DNA from: Seohaeicola saemankumensis
GTDB lineage: Bacteria > Pseudomonadota > Alphaproteobacteria > Rhodobacterales > Rhodobacteraceae
Direction: 5' to 3'
Assembly: GCF_020171285.1 (NCBI RefSeq)
Contig: NZ_JAIUZI010000001.1
Coordinates: forward strand, 186,001-250,000
Length of the DNA: 64,000 nt
Shown piece by piece: positions 55,508 to 64,000 of the stretch. Within the stretch, counting starts at the first letter, position 1; every line of letters begins with the position of its first letter. Made by a program: the position numbers and the translations under genes. The notes under the pieces are model-generated. The model did no database searches. It saw only the letters and a list, made by a program, of their open reading frames with translations, and was not told where the DNA came from.

Positions 55508-56868
55508 AGGGCGTCCTTCAGTTCTTCTATCGCGCGGCAATAGGCGCGCACCAGCGGCGCGCGATGAATGTGTCGCCCGTCTTTTACCATATGGCGCCCC
55601 GCCGACCAGACATCGGTGACCAGCCGGTCATCCGCGGCAAAGATCCAGCTGTCCAGCAGCGCATCGCCGTTGCGTACGGCCAGATGCTCGGATGCCGCGT
55701 CCAGAGCCAGCATGTCCGCCCAACGGCCCGCCTCCAATGCCCCGGTGTCGCGCCCGGAGGCCCGCGCGCCGCCCGTCAGGACGCTGTCATAAAGCCGCCT
55801 TCCGGTGCTCCGGTCGTGGGCGGCCAGCGCTGCGCGGCTGTGGTCACGCAGCCGCTGCGAATAGTCCAATGTTCGCAGTTCCTCGCTAAGCGCGATACGG
55901 ATGTTGCTGTCGGACCCGATGGCGATCGCGCCGCCTTGGTCCAGCCATCGCACACCGTCGAAGATGCCGTCACCCAGGCTGCTTTCGGTGATCGGGCATA
56001 GCCCCGCCACCGTTCCGCTACGAGCCAGGCGCAGGGTTTCCTCCGGCGTCATCTGGGTGCAGTGGATCGCACACCAGCGGTCGTCCAGACCGATGTTGTC
56101 CAGCGCCCATTCGACCGGTCGGGCGCCCCAGTTCCGCTGCACCTCGACGACCTCGGGGATCTGTTCGGCCAGGTGGATATGAAGCGGGCCGGCCGGAAAC
56201 CGATCCGCGAAAGACCGCAAGTCTTGCTGCGATACCGCCCGCAACGAATGCGGAGCGGCTCCATGCGCGCGGTCAGGCGGCAGGCCGGACAAACCCGCAA
56301 CCGCGCCGGCGTGCAGGGCGGCAAACCGGTCGGCGTCATTGCCAAACCGATCTTGGCCGGCCCCCAAGGCGCGACCGTCGCAGCCGCCGAACTGGTATTT
56401 AACGGGTACCAGGCACAGCCCGATCCCGGTTTGCGCGGCCGCGGCGGCAATCCGCGCCGATGTCTCCGCGATGTTGGCATAGGGGAGGCCGCCGGGCTGG
56501 TGATGCAGATAGTGGAACTCGACGCTCGCGGCATAGCCTGCCTCCAGCATCTCCATCTGCGCCATCGCGGTGATTGCTTCGATGTGATCGGGATCCAACT
56601 TTTGCAGAAACCGATACATCAACTGCCGCCAGGTCCAGAAGCTGTCCTTTGGATCCGGGCCGCGCCGTTCGGTCAGCCCGGCCATTGCGCGCTGAAACCC
56701 GTGCGAATGCGCATTGACCGGCGCCGGAAGCAGCAGGCCGAACCGGTCGCCCGCTTCCGGCGCATCGGTCGTCACGGTCTTGATCCGACCATCCGGCCCG
56801 ATGTCCACCCGCACATCCTTGGCCCAGCCCGAGGGCAAAAGGGCCTGCTTTGCCCAAACGCAAATCAT
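55504..56868 (-). CDS. hutF: Formimidoylglutamate deiminase
   Basis: Metal-dependent amidohydrolase, 454 residues, converting N-formimidoylglutamate to N-formylglutamate and ammonia. Metal-site motifs: NAHSHGFQRAMAG, LHIHLAEQ, AIHCTQM and AIGSDSN. With HutG it forms the five-step hut route of Pseudomonas and alphaproteobacteria. GTGAG-type site before ATG 56868. First gene of the minus-strand hutF-hutC unit, divergent from hutI. Confidence 0.95.
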   Translation of the reverse strand: MICVWAKQALLPSGWAKDVRVDIGPDGRIKTVTTDAPEAGDRFGLLLPAPVNAHSHGFQRAMAGLTERRGPDPKDSFWTWRQLMYRFLQKLDPDHIEAITAMAQMEMLEAGYAASVEFHYLHHQPGGLPYANIAETSARIAAAAAQTGIGLCLVPVKYQFGGCDGRALGAGQDRFGNDADRFAALHAGAVAGLSGLPPDRAHGAAPHSLRAVSQQDLRSFADRFPAGPLHIHLAEQIPEVVEVQRNWGARPVEWALDNIGLDDRWCAIHCTQMTPEETLRLARSGTVAGLCPITESSLGDGIFDGVRWLDQGGAIAIGSDSNIRIALSEELRTLDYSQRLRDHSRAALAAHDRSTGRRLYDSVLTGGARASGRDTGALEAGRWADMLALDAASEHLAVRNGDALLDSWIFAADDRLVTDVWSAGRHMVKDGRHIHRAPLVRAYCRAIEELKDAL

Positions 56869-56888
56869 GGCACGCTCACTTGACAGAT

Positions 56889-56908
56889 TTTTATGTATGC
56901 ACATAAAA
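56889..56908. promoter_or_regulatory. Candidate HutC operator between hutF and hutI
   Basis: TTTTATGT-ATGC-ACATAAAA has perfect 8-bp inverted arms. Its centre GTATGCAC fits the GT-N-TA-N-AC type of HutC/GntR operators apart from inner bases. It lies 20 bp before hutF start and 37 bp before hutI start, able to control both directions. Confidence 0.65.
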
Positions 56909-56945
56909 TCATTAAGTGGATATTAAATCAAGCGAGTCGGCGCCG

Positions 56946-58139
56946 ATGCTGCTTACAAACGCAACCATATCGACCCTCGAGCATGGCACAGGCTTTGGGC
57001 TGATCGACAATGGCGCGATCGCGCTTCAGGGCGACCGGATCGTCTGGGTCGGTCCCGAACAGGCGGTGCCGGCGCATCTGCGCGGCGGCAGGACCCGCGA
57101 TTTGGGCGGCCGGCTGGTCACGCCCGCTCTGATCGATTGCCACACGCATGTGGTCTTTGGCGGCAACCGGGCGGCGGAATTCGAACAGCGTCTGAATGGC
57201 GCAAGCTACGAAGAGATCGCGCGGGCGGGCGGCGGCATCGTGTCGACCGTCACCGCCACCCGTGACGCCGAGGCTCGCGACCTGCTGGCCGACGCGCTGA
57301 CCCGCGTCGACGCGCTGATCGGCGAAGGTGTGACGCTGATCGAGGTGAAATCCGGCTATGGCCTCGACCGCGAGACAGAGTTGAAAATGCTGCGGGTTGC
57401 GCGGGAGATCGCCGCGAAGCGGCCGGTACAGGTGCGCACCAGCTTTCTGGGCGCCCATGCTGTTCCGCCCGAGTATTCGGGCCGCCCTGACGCCTATATC
57501 GACGAGGTCTGCATTCCGACCCTGCGCGCGGCTTTTGCCGAAGGGCTGGTCGATGCCGTCGACGGGTTCTGCGAGGGCATCGCCTTTGATACCGAGCAAA
57601 TCGCCCGCATGTACGAGGTCGCAGGGCAGTTCGGCCTGCCGGTCAAGCTGCACGCGGAACAGCTCTCCAACATCGGCGGGACCCGTCTGGCGGCCGGACG
57701 CGGGGCGCTCTCCGCTGATCACCTCGAATACGCGACCGACAATGACGCGCGGGCGATGGCGGCGGCGGGCACCGTGGCCGTCCTGCTGCCCGGTGCGTTC
57801 TACACGTTGCGTGAAACGCAGTTGCCGCCGGTTCAGGCCTTGCGCGATCACCGCGTGCCGATGGCCGTGGCGACCGATTGCAACCCCGGATCGTCGCCGC
57901 TGGCCTCGATCCTGCTGGCGATGAACATGGCCTGCACGCTGTTCCGGCTGACACCGCTCGAGGCGCTTTTGGGCGTGACCGCCCATGCGGCCCGCGCGCT
58001 GGGTCTGTCCGACAGGGGCCGGATCGTGGCAGGAGCGCGCGCCGATCTTTGCATCTGGGATGCCGCCCACCCGGCCGAGCTGGCCTATCGCATCGGCTTC
58101 AACCCGCTGCACGCACGCATTTTCAACGGTGAAGCATGA
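56946..58139 (+). CDS. hutI: Imidazolonepropionase
   Basis: Hydrolyses 4-imidazolone-5-propionate to formimidoylglutamate; 397 residues, amidohydrolase fold. [35 protein letters not shown] and the later HAEQ and [10 protein letters not shown] blocks match HutI metal and substrate sites. ATG 56946 is preferred to GTG 56916, which is inside the operator region. Overlaps hutH (ATGA). Confidence 0.95.
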   Translation: MLLTNATISTLEHGTGFGLIDNGAIALQGDRIVWVGPEQAVPAHLRGGRTRDLGGRLVTPALIDCHTHVVFGGNRAAEFEQRLNGASYEEIARAGGGIVSTVTATRDAEARDLLADALTRVDALIGEGVTLIEVKSGYGLDRETELKMLRVAREIAAKRPVQVRTSFLGAHAVPPEYSGRPDAYIDEVCIPTLRAAFAEGLVDAVDGFCEGIAFDTEQIARMYEVAGQFGLPVKLHAEQLSNIGGTRLAAGRGALSADHLEYATDNDARAMAAAGTVAVLLPGAFYTLRETQLPPVQALRDHRVPMAVATDCNPGSSPLASILLAMNMACTLFRLTPLEALLGVTAHAARALGLSDRGRIVAGARADLCIWDAAHPAELAYRIGFNPLHARIFNGEA

Positions 58140-59677
58140 CGATCATCCTGACACCCGGCAGTGCGACACTGGCACAGCTGCACACGATCTGGGCCGAGGA
58201 GCGCCCGGCACGGCTGGACCCCTCGGCGCAGGCCCCGATCGAGGCAGCGGCGGCGCTGGTCGCTCAGGCCGCCTCGGGCGAAGATGCGGTCTATGGCGTC
58301 AACACCGGCTTTGGCAAGCTCGCCAGCGTCAAGATCGCGGCCAGCGACACCGTCACCCTGCAGCGCAACCTGATCCTGTCGCATTGCTGCGGCGTCGGGG
58401 TGCCGCTGGATGTCACGACCACCCGTCTGATGATGGCGCTCAAGCTGTTGTCGCTGGGGCGCGGGGCCTCAGGTGCCGCGATGGCCACGGTCCGCCTGAT
58501 CGAGAACATGCTGGCCACCGGCGTGACACCGGTCATCCCCTCTCAAGGCTCGGTCGGCGCCTCGGGAGATCTGGCACCCCTGGCGCATATGGCCGCCGTG
58601 ATGATCGGTACCGGCGATGCCTTTTTCGGCGGTAACCGGATGCCCGCCGCCGAGGCCCTCTCCCGGGCCGGTCTGGATCCCATTACACTGGGGCCGAAAG
58701 AGGGGTTGGCGCTGATCAACGGGACCCAGTTTTCCACCGCCTGCGCGCTGGTCGGGTTGTGGCGAGGATGGCGGAACGCGGCCACCAGCATCGTCACCGG
58801 CGCGCTGTCGACCGATGCGATCATGGGGTCGACCGCACCGCTGCGCGATGCGATCCATACCCTGCGCGGTCACCCCGGCCAGATCGCCGCCGCCCGCGCG
58901 CAACGGGCGCTGATGGAGGGGTCGCAGATCCGCGAAAGCCACCAGCATGGCGACACACGGGTGCAGGATCCCTACTGTATCCGCTGCCAGCCGCAGGTCA
59001 CCGGCGCGGCGATGGACCTGCTGCACTTTGCAGCCCGCACTCTGGAAACCGAGGCCAACGCCGTCACCGACAACCCGCTGGTGCTGGTCGACGAGGGGCT
59101 GATCGTGTCGGGCGGCAATTTTCATGCCGAACCGGTCGGTTTTGCAGCCGACCAGATTGCGGTCGCCCTGTCGGAAATCGGTGCCATCGCCCAGCGCCGC
59201 GTGGCGCTGATGGTGGACCCGACCCTGTCGTTCGACCTGCCGCCGTTTCTGACCGCCGATCCCGGTCTGAACTCCGGCCTGATGATTGCCGAGGTCACCT
59301 CGGCGGCGCTGATGAGCGAGAACAAACACCTCGCCAATCCCTGTACCACCGACAGCACCCCCACCTCAGCCAATCAGGAGGATCACGTCAGCATGGCCGC
59401 CCATGCCGCCCGCCGGCTTCTGCGGATGAACGACAACCTCAACGTCATCCTCGGGATCGAGGCGATCTGCGGCGCGCAGGGCATCGCCTTCCGTGCGCCC
59501 TTGCAAACCAGCCCTCAACTGCAATCGGTGATTAACGTTCTGCGTGCCCGGGTCGAGGCGCTGACCCACGACCGCTATCTCGCCGCCGACATCGACAGTG
59601 CCGCCGCGATGGTCGCAGACGGCAGCCTGGCTGCCGCGGTCGAGCTGCCGGGTTGGGTGGCGGGGGTCGCCGAGTGA
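58136..59677 (+). CDS. hutH: Histidine ammonia-lyase
   Basis: First step, histidine to trans-urocanate and ammonia; 513 residues. The Ala-Ser-Gly at 142-144 ([10 protein letters not shown]) forms the MIO cofactor. Other family blocks are [11 protein letters not shown] and NGTQFSTA and QEDHVSM. Overlaps hutI start region by ATGA and hutG by GTGA. Normal length. Confidence 0.97.
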   Translation: MTIILTPGSATLAQLHTIWAEERPARLDPSAQAPIEAAAALVAQAASGEDAVYGVNTGFGKLASVKIAASDTVTLQRNLILSHCCGVGVPLDVTTTRLMMALKLLSLGRGASGAAMATVRLIENMLATGVTPVIPSQGSVGASGDLAPLAHMAAVMIGTGDAFFGGNRMPAAEALSRAGLDPITLGPKEGLALINGTQFSTACALVGLWRGWRNAATSIVTGALSTDAIMGSTAPLRDAIHTLRGHPGQIAAARAQRALMEGSQIRESHQHGDTRVQDPYCIRCQPQVTGAAMDLLHFAARTLETEANAVTDNPLVLVDEGLIVSGGNFHAEPVGFAADQIAVALSEIGAIAQRRVALMVDPTLSFDLPPFLTADPGLNSGLMIAEVTSAALMSENKHLANPCTTDSTPTSANQEDHVSMAAHAARRLLRMNDNLNVILGIEAICGAQGIAFRAPLQTSPQLQSVINVLRARVEALTHDRYLAADIDSAAAMVADGSLAAAVELPGWVAGVAE

Positions 59678-60474
59678 TCCCGGTCGAGGTCACCCGTGGC
59701 GATGGTCCCGTGGTTTTGGGGATGCCCCATACCGGCACCCATGTGCCCGGCGACGTGTATGAAGCGTTGAACGATACCGGGCGGCTGCTGGTCGACACCG
59801 ACTGGCATATCGACCGCCTCTATGATGGCCTGCTGCCGGGGGCGACGACGTTGCGGGCGACGTTTCACCGCTATGTCATCGACGCCAACCGCGATCCCGC
59901 GGGGGGCAGCCTCTATCCCGGCCAGAACACCACGACGCTGGTGCCGCTCACCGATTTCGACGGGCAGGGGATCTGGACCACACCGCCGGATGCAACGGAA
60001 ATCGCGCGCCGCCGCGACCTGTTTCATGCTGCGTATCACGCCGCCCTTCAGGCGGAACTGACCCGCGTGCGGGGGCTGCACGGCGTGGCGATTCTCTATG
60101 ACTGCCACTCGATCCGATCGCAGATCCCCTACCTGTTTGACGGTACCCTCGCGGATTTCAACATTGGTACCGACAGCGGGCGAACCTGCGCGGGACGGAT
60201 CGAGCAGGCGACCGCCGGGATCTGGGCCGCAGCGGATGGCTACACCACCACCCTGAACGGCCGTTTCAAGGGCGGCTGGACCACGCGCCACTACGGCGAT
60301 CCGGCTGCCGGCCTTCACGCCATCCAGATGGAGCTGGCCCAATCCGCTTACCTGACCACGGAAACCGCGCCCTGGACCTATGACCGCGCCCGGGCCGCGC
60401 GGCTGCGGCCGCATCTTGCATCCGTCCTGACCACCCTGGCCGAACTGGCCCCGCAGCTTGGAGGCTCACAATGA
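59674..60474 (+). CDS. hutG: N-formylglutamate deformylase
   Basis: Last step, N-formylglutamate to glutamate and formate; 266 residues from GTG 59674, which overlaps the hutH stop (GTGA). [40 protein letters not shown] and LYDCHSI carry His/Asp/Glu of the zinc amidohydrolase-like FGase family. Glutamate made here joins central metabolism. Overlaps hutU by ATGA. Confidence 0.94.
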   Translation: MIPVEVTRGDGPVVLGMPHTGTHVPGDVYEALNDTGRLLVDTDWHIDRLYDGLLPGATTLRATFHRYVIDANRDPAGGSLYPGQNTTTLVPLTDFDGQGIWTTPPDATEIARRRDLFHAAYHAALQAELTRVRGLHGVAILYDCHSIRSQIPYLFDGTLADFNIGTDSGRTCAGRIEQATAGIWAAADGYTTTLNGRFKGGWTTRHYGDPAAGLHAIQMELAQSAYLTTETAPWTYDRARAARLRPHLASVLTTLAELAPQLGGSQ

Positions 60475-62141
60475 TCAACCGCCGCCACAACTCCCGCGAC
60501 GTCTATCCGCCGACCGGCCCCGAGATCACCGCCAAGAGCTGGTTGACCGAGGCGCCGATGCGGATGCTGATGAACAACCTGCACCCCGACGTGGCCGAGA
60601 ACCCGCACGAACTGGTGGTCTACGGCGGCATCGGTCGCGCCGCACGCACGTGGCAGGATTTCGATGCCATCGTTGCCGCGCTGAAGGATCTCGAAGAGAC
60701 ACAGACCCTACTGGTGCAATCCGGCAAACCGGTGGGCGTCTTTACCACGCACAAGGATGCCCCGCGCGTGCTCATCGCGAATTCGAACCTGGTGCCGCAT
60801 TGGGCGACATGGGATCATTTCAACGAACTCGACCGCAAGGGGCTTGCGATGTACGGCCAGATGACCGCCGGGTCATGGATCTACATCGGCACCCAAGGCA
60901 TCGTACAGGGCACCTATGAGACCTTTAATGAGGCGGGTCGCCAGCACTACGGCGGCAATCTCGGCGGCCGCTGGATCCTGACGGCGGGTCTGGGCGGGAT
61001 GGGCGGTGCACAGCCCCTGGCGGCGGTCATGGCTGGGGCCTGCTGCCTGGCCGTGGAATGCGACGAAACCCGCGCCGATTTCCGTCTGCGCACCCGCTAC
61101 GTCGATGAAAAGACCCATGATCTGGACGAAGCCCTGGCGATGATCGGGCGCTGGACCAAGGCGGGCCAGGCGAAATCCGTCGCCCTGATCGGCAACGCGG
61201 CCGATGTCTTTCCCGAACTGGTGCGGCGCGGTGTGCGCCCCGATATCGTCACCGACCAGACCAGCGCCCACGATCCGGTTCACGGTTACCTGCCGCAGGG
61301 ATGGAACGTTGCCGAATGGCGCGCGAAACAGGAAACCGACCCCAAGGCGGTGGAACAGGCCGCGCGTGCCTCGATGAAGACCCAGGTCGCGGCGATGGTG
61401 GATTTCTGGAACGCCGGGGTGCCGACGCTCGATTACGGCAACAACATCCGTCAGGTCGCGCAGGAAGAGGGGCTGGAAAACGCCTTTGCCTTTCCGGGCT
61501 TTGTTCCCGCCTATATCCGTCCGCTGTTCTGCCGGGGCGTGGGCCCGTTCCGCTGGTGCGCCCTGTCGGGCGACCCCGAGGACATCTACAAGACCGACGC
61601 GCGCGTCAAGGAACTGGTCGACGATCCGCATCTGCACAACTGGCTCGACATGGCGCGCGAGCGCATCGCGTTTCAGGGGCTGCCGGCGCGGATCTGCTGG
61701 GTTGGCCTCGGGGTGCGGCACAAGCTGGGCCTCGCCTTTAACGAGATGGTGCGTAACGGCGAGCTGTCGGCGCCGGTGGTGATCGGCAGGGATCATCTCG
61801 ACAGCGGGTCGGTCGCCTCGCCCAACCGCGAGACCGAGGCGATGAAGGATGGCTCCGACGCTGTCAGCGACTGGCCATTGCTGAATGCGATGCTAAACGT
61901 GGCCAGCGGCGCGACATGGGTCTCGCTGCATCACGGCGGCGGTGTCGGCATGGGGTTTTCGCAGCATTCCGGCATGGTGATCTGTTGCGACGGCAGCGTC
62001 GATGCCGATCGCAGGCTGGCAAATGTGCTTTGGAACGATCCGGCAACCGGGGTCATGCGCCATGCGGACGCGGGCTATGACATCGCGCTCGACCGCGCTC
62101 GCGAACAGGGGCTGAACCTGCCCGGCATCCTGCGGCGCTGA
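60471..62141 (+). CDS. hutU: Urocanate hydratase
   Basis: Second step, urocanate to imidazolonepropionate, using tightly bound NAD; 556 residues. [41 protein letters not shown] and [21 protein letters not shown] are characteristic urocanase blocks, with the conserved active-site Cys in the FCRG region. Last gene of hutIHGU. Ends convergent with the PqiC gene 4 bp away. Confidence 0.97.
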   Translation: MINRRHNSRDVYPPTGPEITAKSWLTEAPMRMLMNNLHPDVAENPHELVVYGGIGRAARTWQDFDAIVAALKDLEETQTLLVQSGKPVGVFTTHKDAPRVLIANSNLVPHWATWDHFNELDRKGLAMYGQMTAGSWIYIGTQGIVQGTYETFNEAGRQHYGGNLGGRWILTAGLGGMGGAQPLAAVMAGACCLAVECDETRADFRLRTRYVDEKTHDLDEALAMIGRWTKAGQAKSVALIGNAADVFPELVRRGVRPDIVTDQTSAHDPVHGYLPQGWNVAEWRAKQETDPKAVEQAARASMKTQVAAMVDFWNAGVPTLDYGNNIRQVAQEEGLENAFAFPGFVPAYIRPLFCRGVGPFRWCALSGDPEDIYKTDARVKELVDDPHLHNWLDMARERIAFQGLPARICWVGLGVRHKLGLAFNEMVRNGELSAPVVIGRDHLDSGSVASPNRETEAMKDGSDAVSDWPLLNAMLNVASGATWVSLHHGGGVGMGFSQHSGMVICCDGSVDADRRLANVLWNDPATGVMRHADAGYDIALDRAREQGLNLPGILRR

Positions 62142-62145
62142 GCGG

Positions 62146-62706
62146 TCAGCGCCCCAGCGTACGGGCGATTTCGGCCGCCAGCGCGGCTATGGCCGCGCCG
62201 CTGGCGGCGGCAATCGCTGCGGGGTCTTCGCCGGTCATCGGCTGGACGATGTTGAACCGCAATATCCGTTCCCGAACCACCCCATCGGGCGAGGCGATGG
62301 CGTATTGCCCCGAAAACACAAAAACCCCGTCGGCGCGTGCCAGCATCTGGTCGACGCGCACATCGATCTCGGCCTGCGCCGGCTCCTCCAGCGGCCAGGG
62401 TTCGGTGGCGACCGTGGCGCTGCTGGCGGCATCCAGGCTCCGGGCCAGCGCCATGGTAACGCCGCGCACCGGTTCGTCGGCCCAGACCGAGTTCGGCACG
62501 TTCCGAAGAGCCCCTCCTGCGTCCTGCTGCGCGATTTCCAGCGCCGAGGCGTAACCGGGCAGTGAAACGCTACGCAACTCGACTGTCGATACCCGGGCGC
62601 CAACCGGTTTTGCCGCTGCTGGCGGGTCGATCAGGAAACGTTCGGAATTGTCGGCACAGGCCGACAGAACCAGTATGACAGACAGTAAAACGGTGTGCCG
62701 GATCAT
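62146..62706 (-). CDS. pqiC: PqiC-like outer-membrane lipoprotein (ABC-type transport auxiliary)
   Basis: A 186-residue lipoprotein with lipobox LSAC (Cys17 of MIRHTVLLSVILVLSAC). The middle VSTVELRSVSLPGYAS and ARADGVFVFSGQYAI pattern fits DUF330/PqiC, the partner of MCE-domain PqiB in envelope lipid transport. Begins 1 bp after the stop of the upstream PqiB-like gene, so the two are one operon running off the right edge. Confidence 0.82.
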   Translation of the reverse strand: MIRHTVLLSVILVLSACADNSERFLIDPPAAAKPVGARVSTVELRSVSLPGYASALEIAQQDAGGALRNVPNSVWADEPVRGVTMALARSLDAASSATVATEPWPLEEPAQAEIDVRVDQMLARADGVFVFSGQYAIASPDGVVRERILRFNIVQPMTGEDPAAIAAASGAAIAALAAEIARTLGR

Positions 62707-62707
62707 A

Positions 62708-64000
62708 TCAGCGCCCCCTCAGTAACAGGCCCGGATCGCGCTCCAGCGCGCGGGCAAGCTGGCTGACCGCGCGCGCCGCGTCGCGGACCTCGCGCAGGGC
62801 AGACAGGGTTTCCTTGTTGAAATCGGACCGTGTGCCATAGGCCGACAGCAGGGTTTCTGCCTGCGCGGCCAACCGGTCCAGCCGGGCAGACAGGTCCGGC
62901 AGGCCAGCGGCGGCTTCGGCCAGCGCATCGGCCGCGTCGCGGGCCGAGGCCATGGTCGCGTTGGCGTTCTCGACCGCGCCGCCACTACGAAGCTCATCCA
63001 GCGCGCCGCGCACCTGGTCCAGCGCCGCGTTCAGCGACGCGGGCAGCGCACGGGCAGCTTCGGTGCCGATCACCTGCTCGGCACTGTCGAGCATCTGTGT
63101 CGCGGCTGCGATCAGGTCTTCGGCTTTCAGCGCATTGGCCTTTTGTGCCACCGCCCGCAGCTCCTCGACCAGTTCTGGCACGCTCTCCGATGCCTGTGCC
63201 AGATTGGTGGCAATTGCGTCGGCCTTATCCAGCGCCAGCACCAGCTTGGCGATGGCCTCGCTGTCGTTGAAGTCTTGCACTGTTGCGCGCAGGTCGCGCA
63301 CCGCGCCGCGGATCTCGCCCGGCAAGGCGCGGGTGGCCTCATCATTGACGACGGCGCGTGCATCCTCCAGCAGGGCCACAACGGTATCCGGCAAGGTCAG
63401 CAGGCTATCCTTGCGCGCCACCGCCTCGACGCTGGCCAGCGTATTGATCGCCTGTTCGATCAACTCTTCGACCGGCAGCGCATTGATCCGCTCGAACACA
63501 CCTTCGGCGGTGGCCGTGAAATCGGGCAGGTTCGACACTGCGCTGGGCAGGATCGGCAGCGGCTCGGCATCGCGCTGGAACGTGGCCGGGGCAGCATCCG
63601 GCGCGTTGACCAGATCGACGACCAATGCACGGCTGAACAGGCTGGTGGTCGCCAGCTGGGCCCTCAACCCGGCGGCCACGGCGGTCTCAAGAAAGTCCAG
63701 CGTCGCCTCGCGACCCGCCCCGCGCGGCAGACCCAGCCGATCCGGCTCAATCGCCAGACGCGCCATCGGCCGCAACTCGGGGCCGAACTCTGTCTCTTGC
63801 ACCTGCGCGGCAATGGCGACAACCTCACCCACCTTCAGCCCGCCCAGCCGCACATCGGCACCGGGCTCCAGCCCGCTGACGGATTCGCCGAACTCGGCGG
63901 CAATATCGACCGAGGCGGCGGTGCTGCGCAGGAACAGGCTTTTGCGGGCATCGCCCTCGTCCGGGTAGACCGTATAAACATAGCCGGGGCTGACCGGGGT
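62708..64000 (-). CDS. MCE/MlaD-domain protein, PqiB-like (partial, runs off right edge)
   Basis: About 430 residues are visible; the frame stays open to 64000, so the N-terminus lies outside. The N-terminal visible part reads like an MCE core: YVYTVYPDEGDARKS then EFGESVSGLEPGADVRLGGL-type strand, then KVGEVVAIAAQVQ. After that comes a long alanine-rich helical/coiled-coil tail (about residues 180-425) with repeated LPxxL... DAR AAV patterns, as in MlaD/YrbD or Pqi needle subunits. It should span the periplasm and move lipid with an ABC ATPase and permease encoded further right. A GTG at 63853 is inside the domain and not the true start. Confidence 0.85.
   Translation of the reverse strand, partial: TPVSPGYVYTVYPDEGDARKSLFLRSTAASVDIAAEFGESVSGLEPGADVRLGGLKVGEVVAIAAQVQETEFGPELRPMARLAIEPDRLGLPRGAGREATLDFLETAVAAGLRAQLATTSLFSRALVVDLVNAPDAAPATFQRDAEPLPILPSAVSNLPDFTATAEGVFERINALPVEELIEQAINTLASVEAVARKDSLLTLPDTVVALLEDARAVVNDEATRALPGEIRGAVRDLRATVQDFNDSEAIAKLVLALDKADAIATNLAQASESVPELVEELRAVAQKANALKAEDLIAAATQMLDSAEQVIGTEAARALPASLNAALDQVRGALDELRSGGAVENANATMASARDAADALAEAAAGLPDLSARLDRLAAQAETLLSAYGTRSDFNKETLSALREVRDAARAVSQLARALERDPGLLLRGR

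Overview
The window looks like chromosome from a marine alphaproteobacterium of the Roseobacter/Rhodobacteraceae group. The evidence is high GC, dense operons with ATGA-type overlaps, an ectABC-ask ectoine cluster, a Rhodobacter-type polyol (smo/mtl) locus, a fused Sat-CysC sulfate-activation enzyme, DUF2478 and NnrU proteins, and a trxB gene divergent from an Lrp regulator. I see no rRNA, tRNA, insertion sequence, prophage or CRISPR array. Species cannot be named from sequence alone.

Layout. 0.2-7.2 kb: lipoprotein export (lolC-lolD), three tandem paralogous monoheme c-type cytochromes, a convergent HELTH lipoprotein, a divergent Tag-like glycosylase, a PaaI-type thioesterase, a sulfotransferase-like protein and a secreted protein of unknown function. 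7.4-12.8 kb: a glycine betaine/proline-type ABC importer whose permease is a fused tandem duplication, followed by NnrU and DUF2478 genes. 12.8-23.7 kb: an orphan TadE/G-like protein, Sat-CysC, a membrane cyclase with SdhC-like anchor and 2Fe-2S domain (CyaC type), trxB/lrp, a Hint-domain protein, a 45-residue small protein, a pgeF-midA-lgt operon and ubiK. 23.9-28.4 kb: ectoine synthesis (ectA-ectB-ectC-ask) with a divergent MarR regulator. 28.4-38.3 kb: mannitol/sorbitol uptake and oxidation (smoEFGKS-mtlK), a LacI regulator, fructokinase and a ROK regulator. 38.8-40.3 kb: phosphatidylethanolamine synthesis (psd-pssA).

40.7-46.5 kb: an alcohol-oxidation cassette made of a GMC dehydrogenase, an AlkK-like acyl-CoA ligase, an aldehyde dehydrogenase and a TetR regulator. 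Its enzyme content parallels alkJ-alkK-alkH. 46.6-49.9 kb: an 1103-residue zinc-ribbon/cyclase-like/ATPase/TPR signalling protein. 49.9-54.7 kb: a compact three-gene operon of cytochrome P450, a large membrane protein with duplicated soluble ends, and a Dyp-type peroxidase. This is the best candidate here for an undescribed system. 54.8-62.1 kb: complete histidine utilisation by the formimidoylglutamate route (hutF-hutC divergent from hutI-H-G-U), with a clear palindromic operator candidate between them. 62.1-64.0 kb: a PqiC-like lipoprotein and an MCE/PqiB-like protein that runs off the right edge.

The genes describe a copiotrophic marine bacterium that accumulates or makes compatible solutes (betaine, ectoine), grows on polyols, alcohols and histidine, and maintains its envelope with Lol, Lgt and Pqi/MCE systems. 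Several likely regulatory sites were found by eye: HutC and LacI palindromes, the AT-rich ect intergenic region, and an intercistronic hairpin between smoE and smoF. All functional calls rest on motif and family recognition without database searches.
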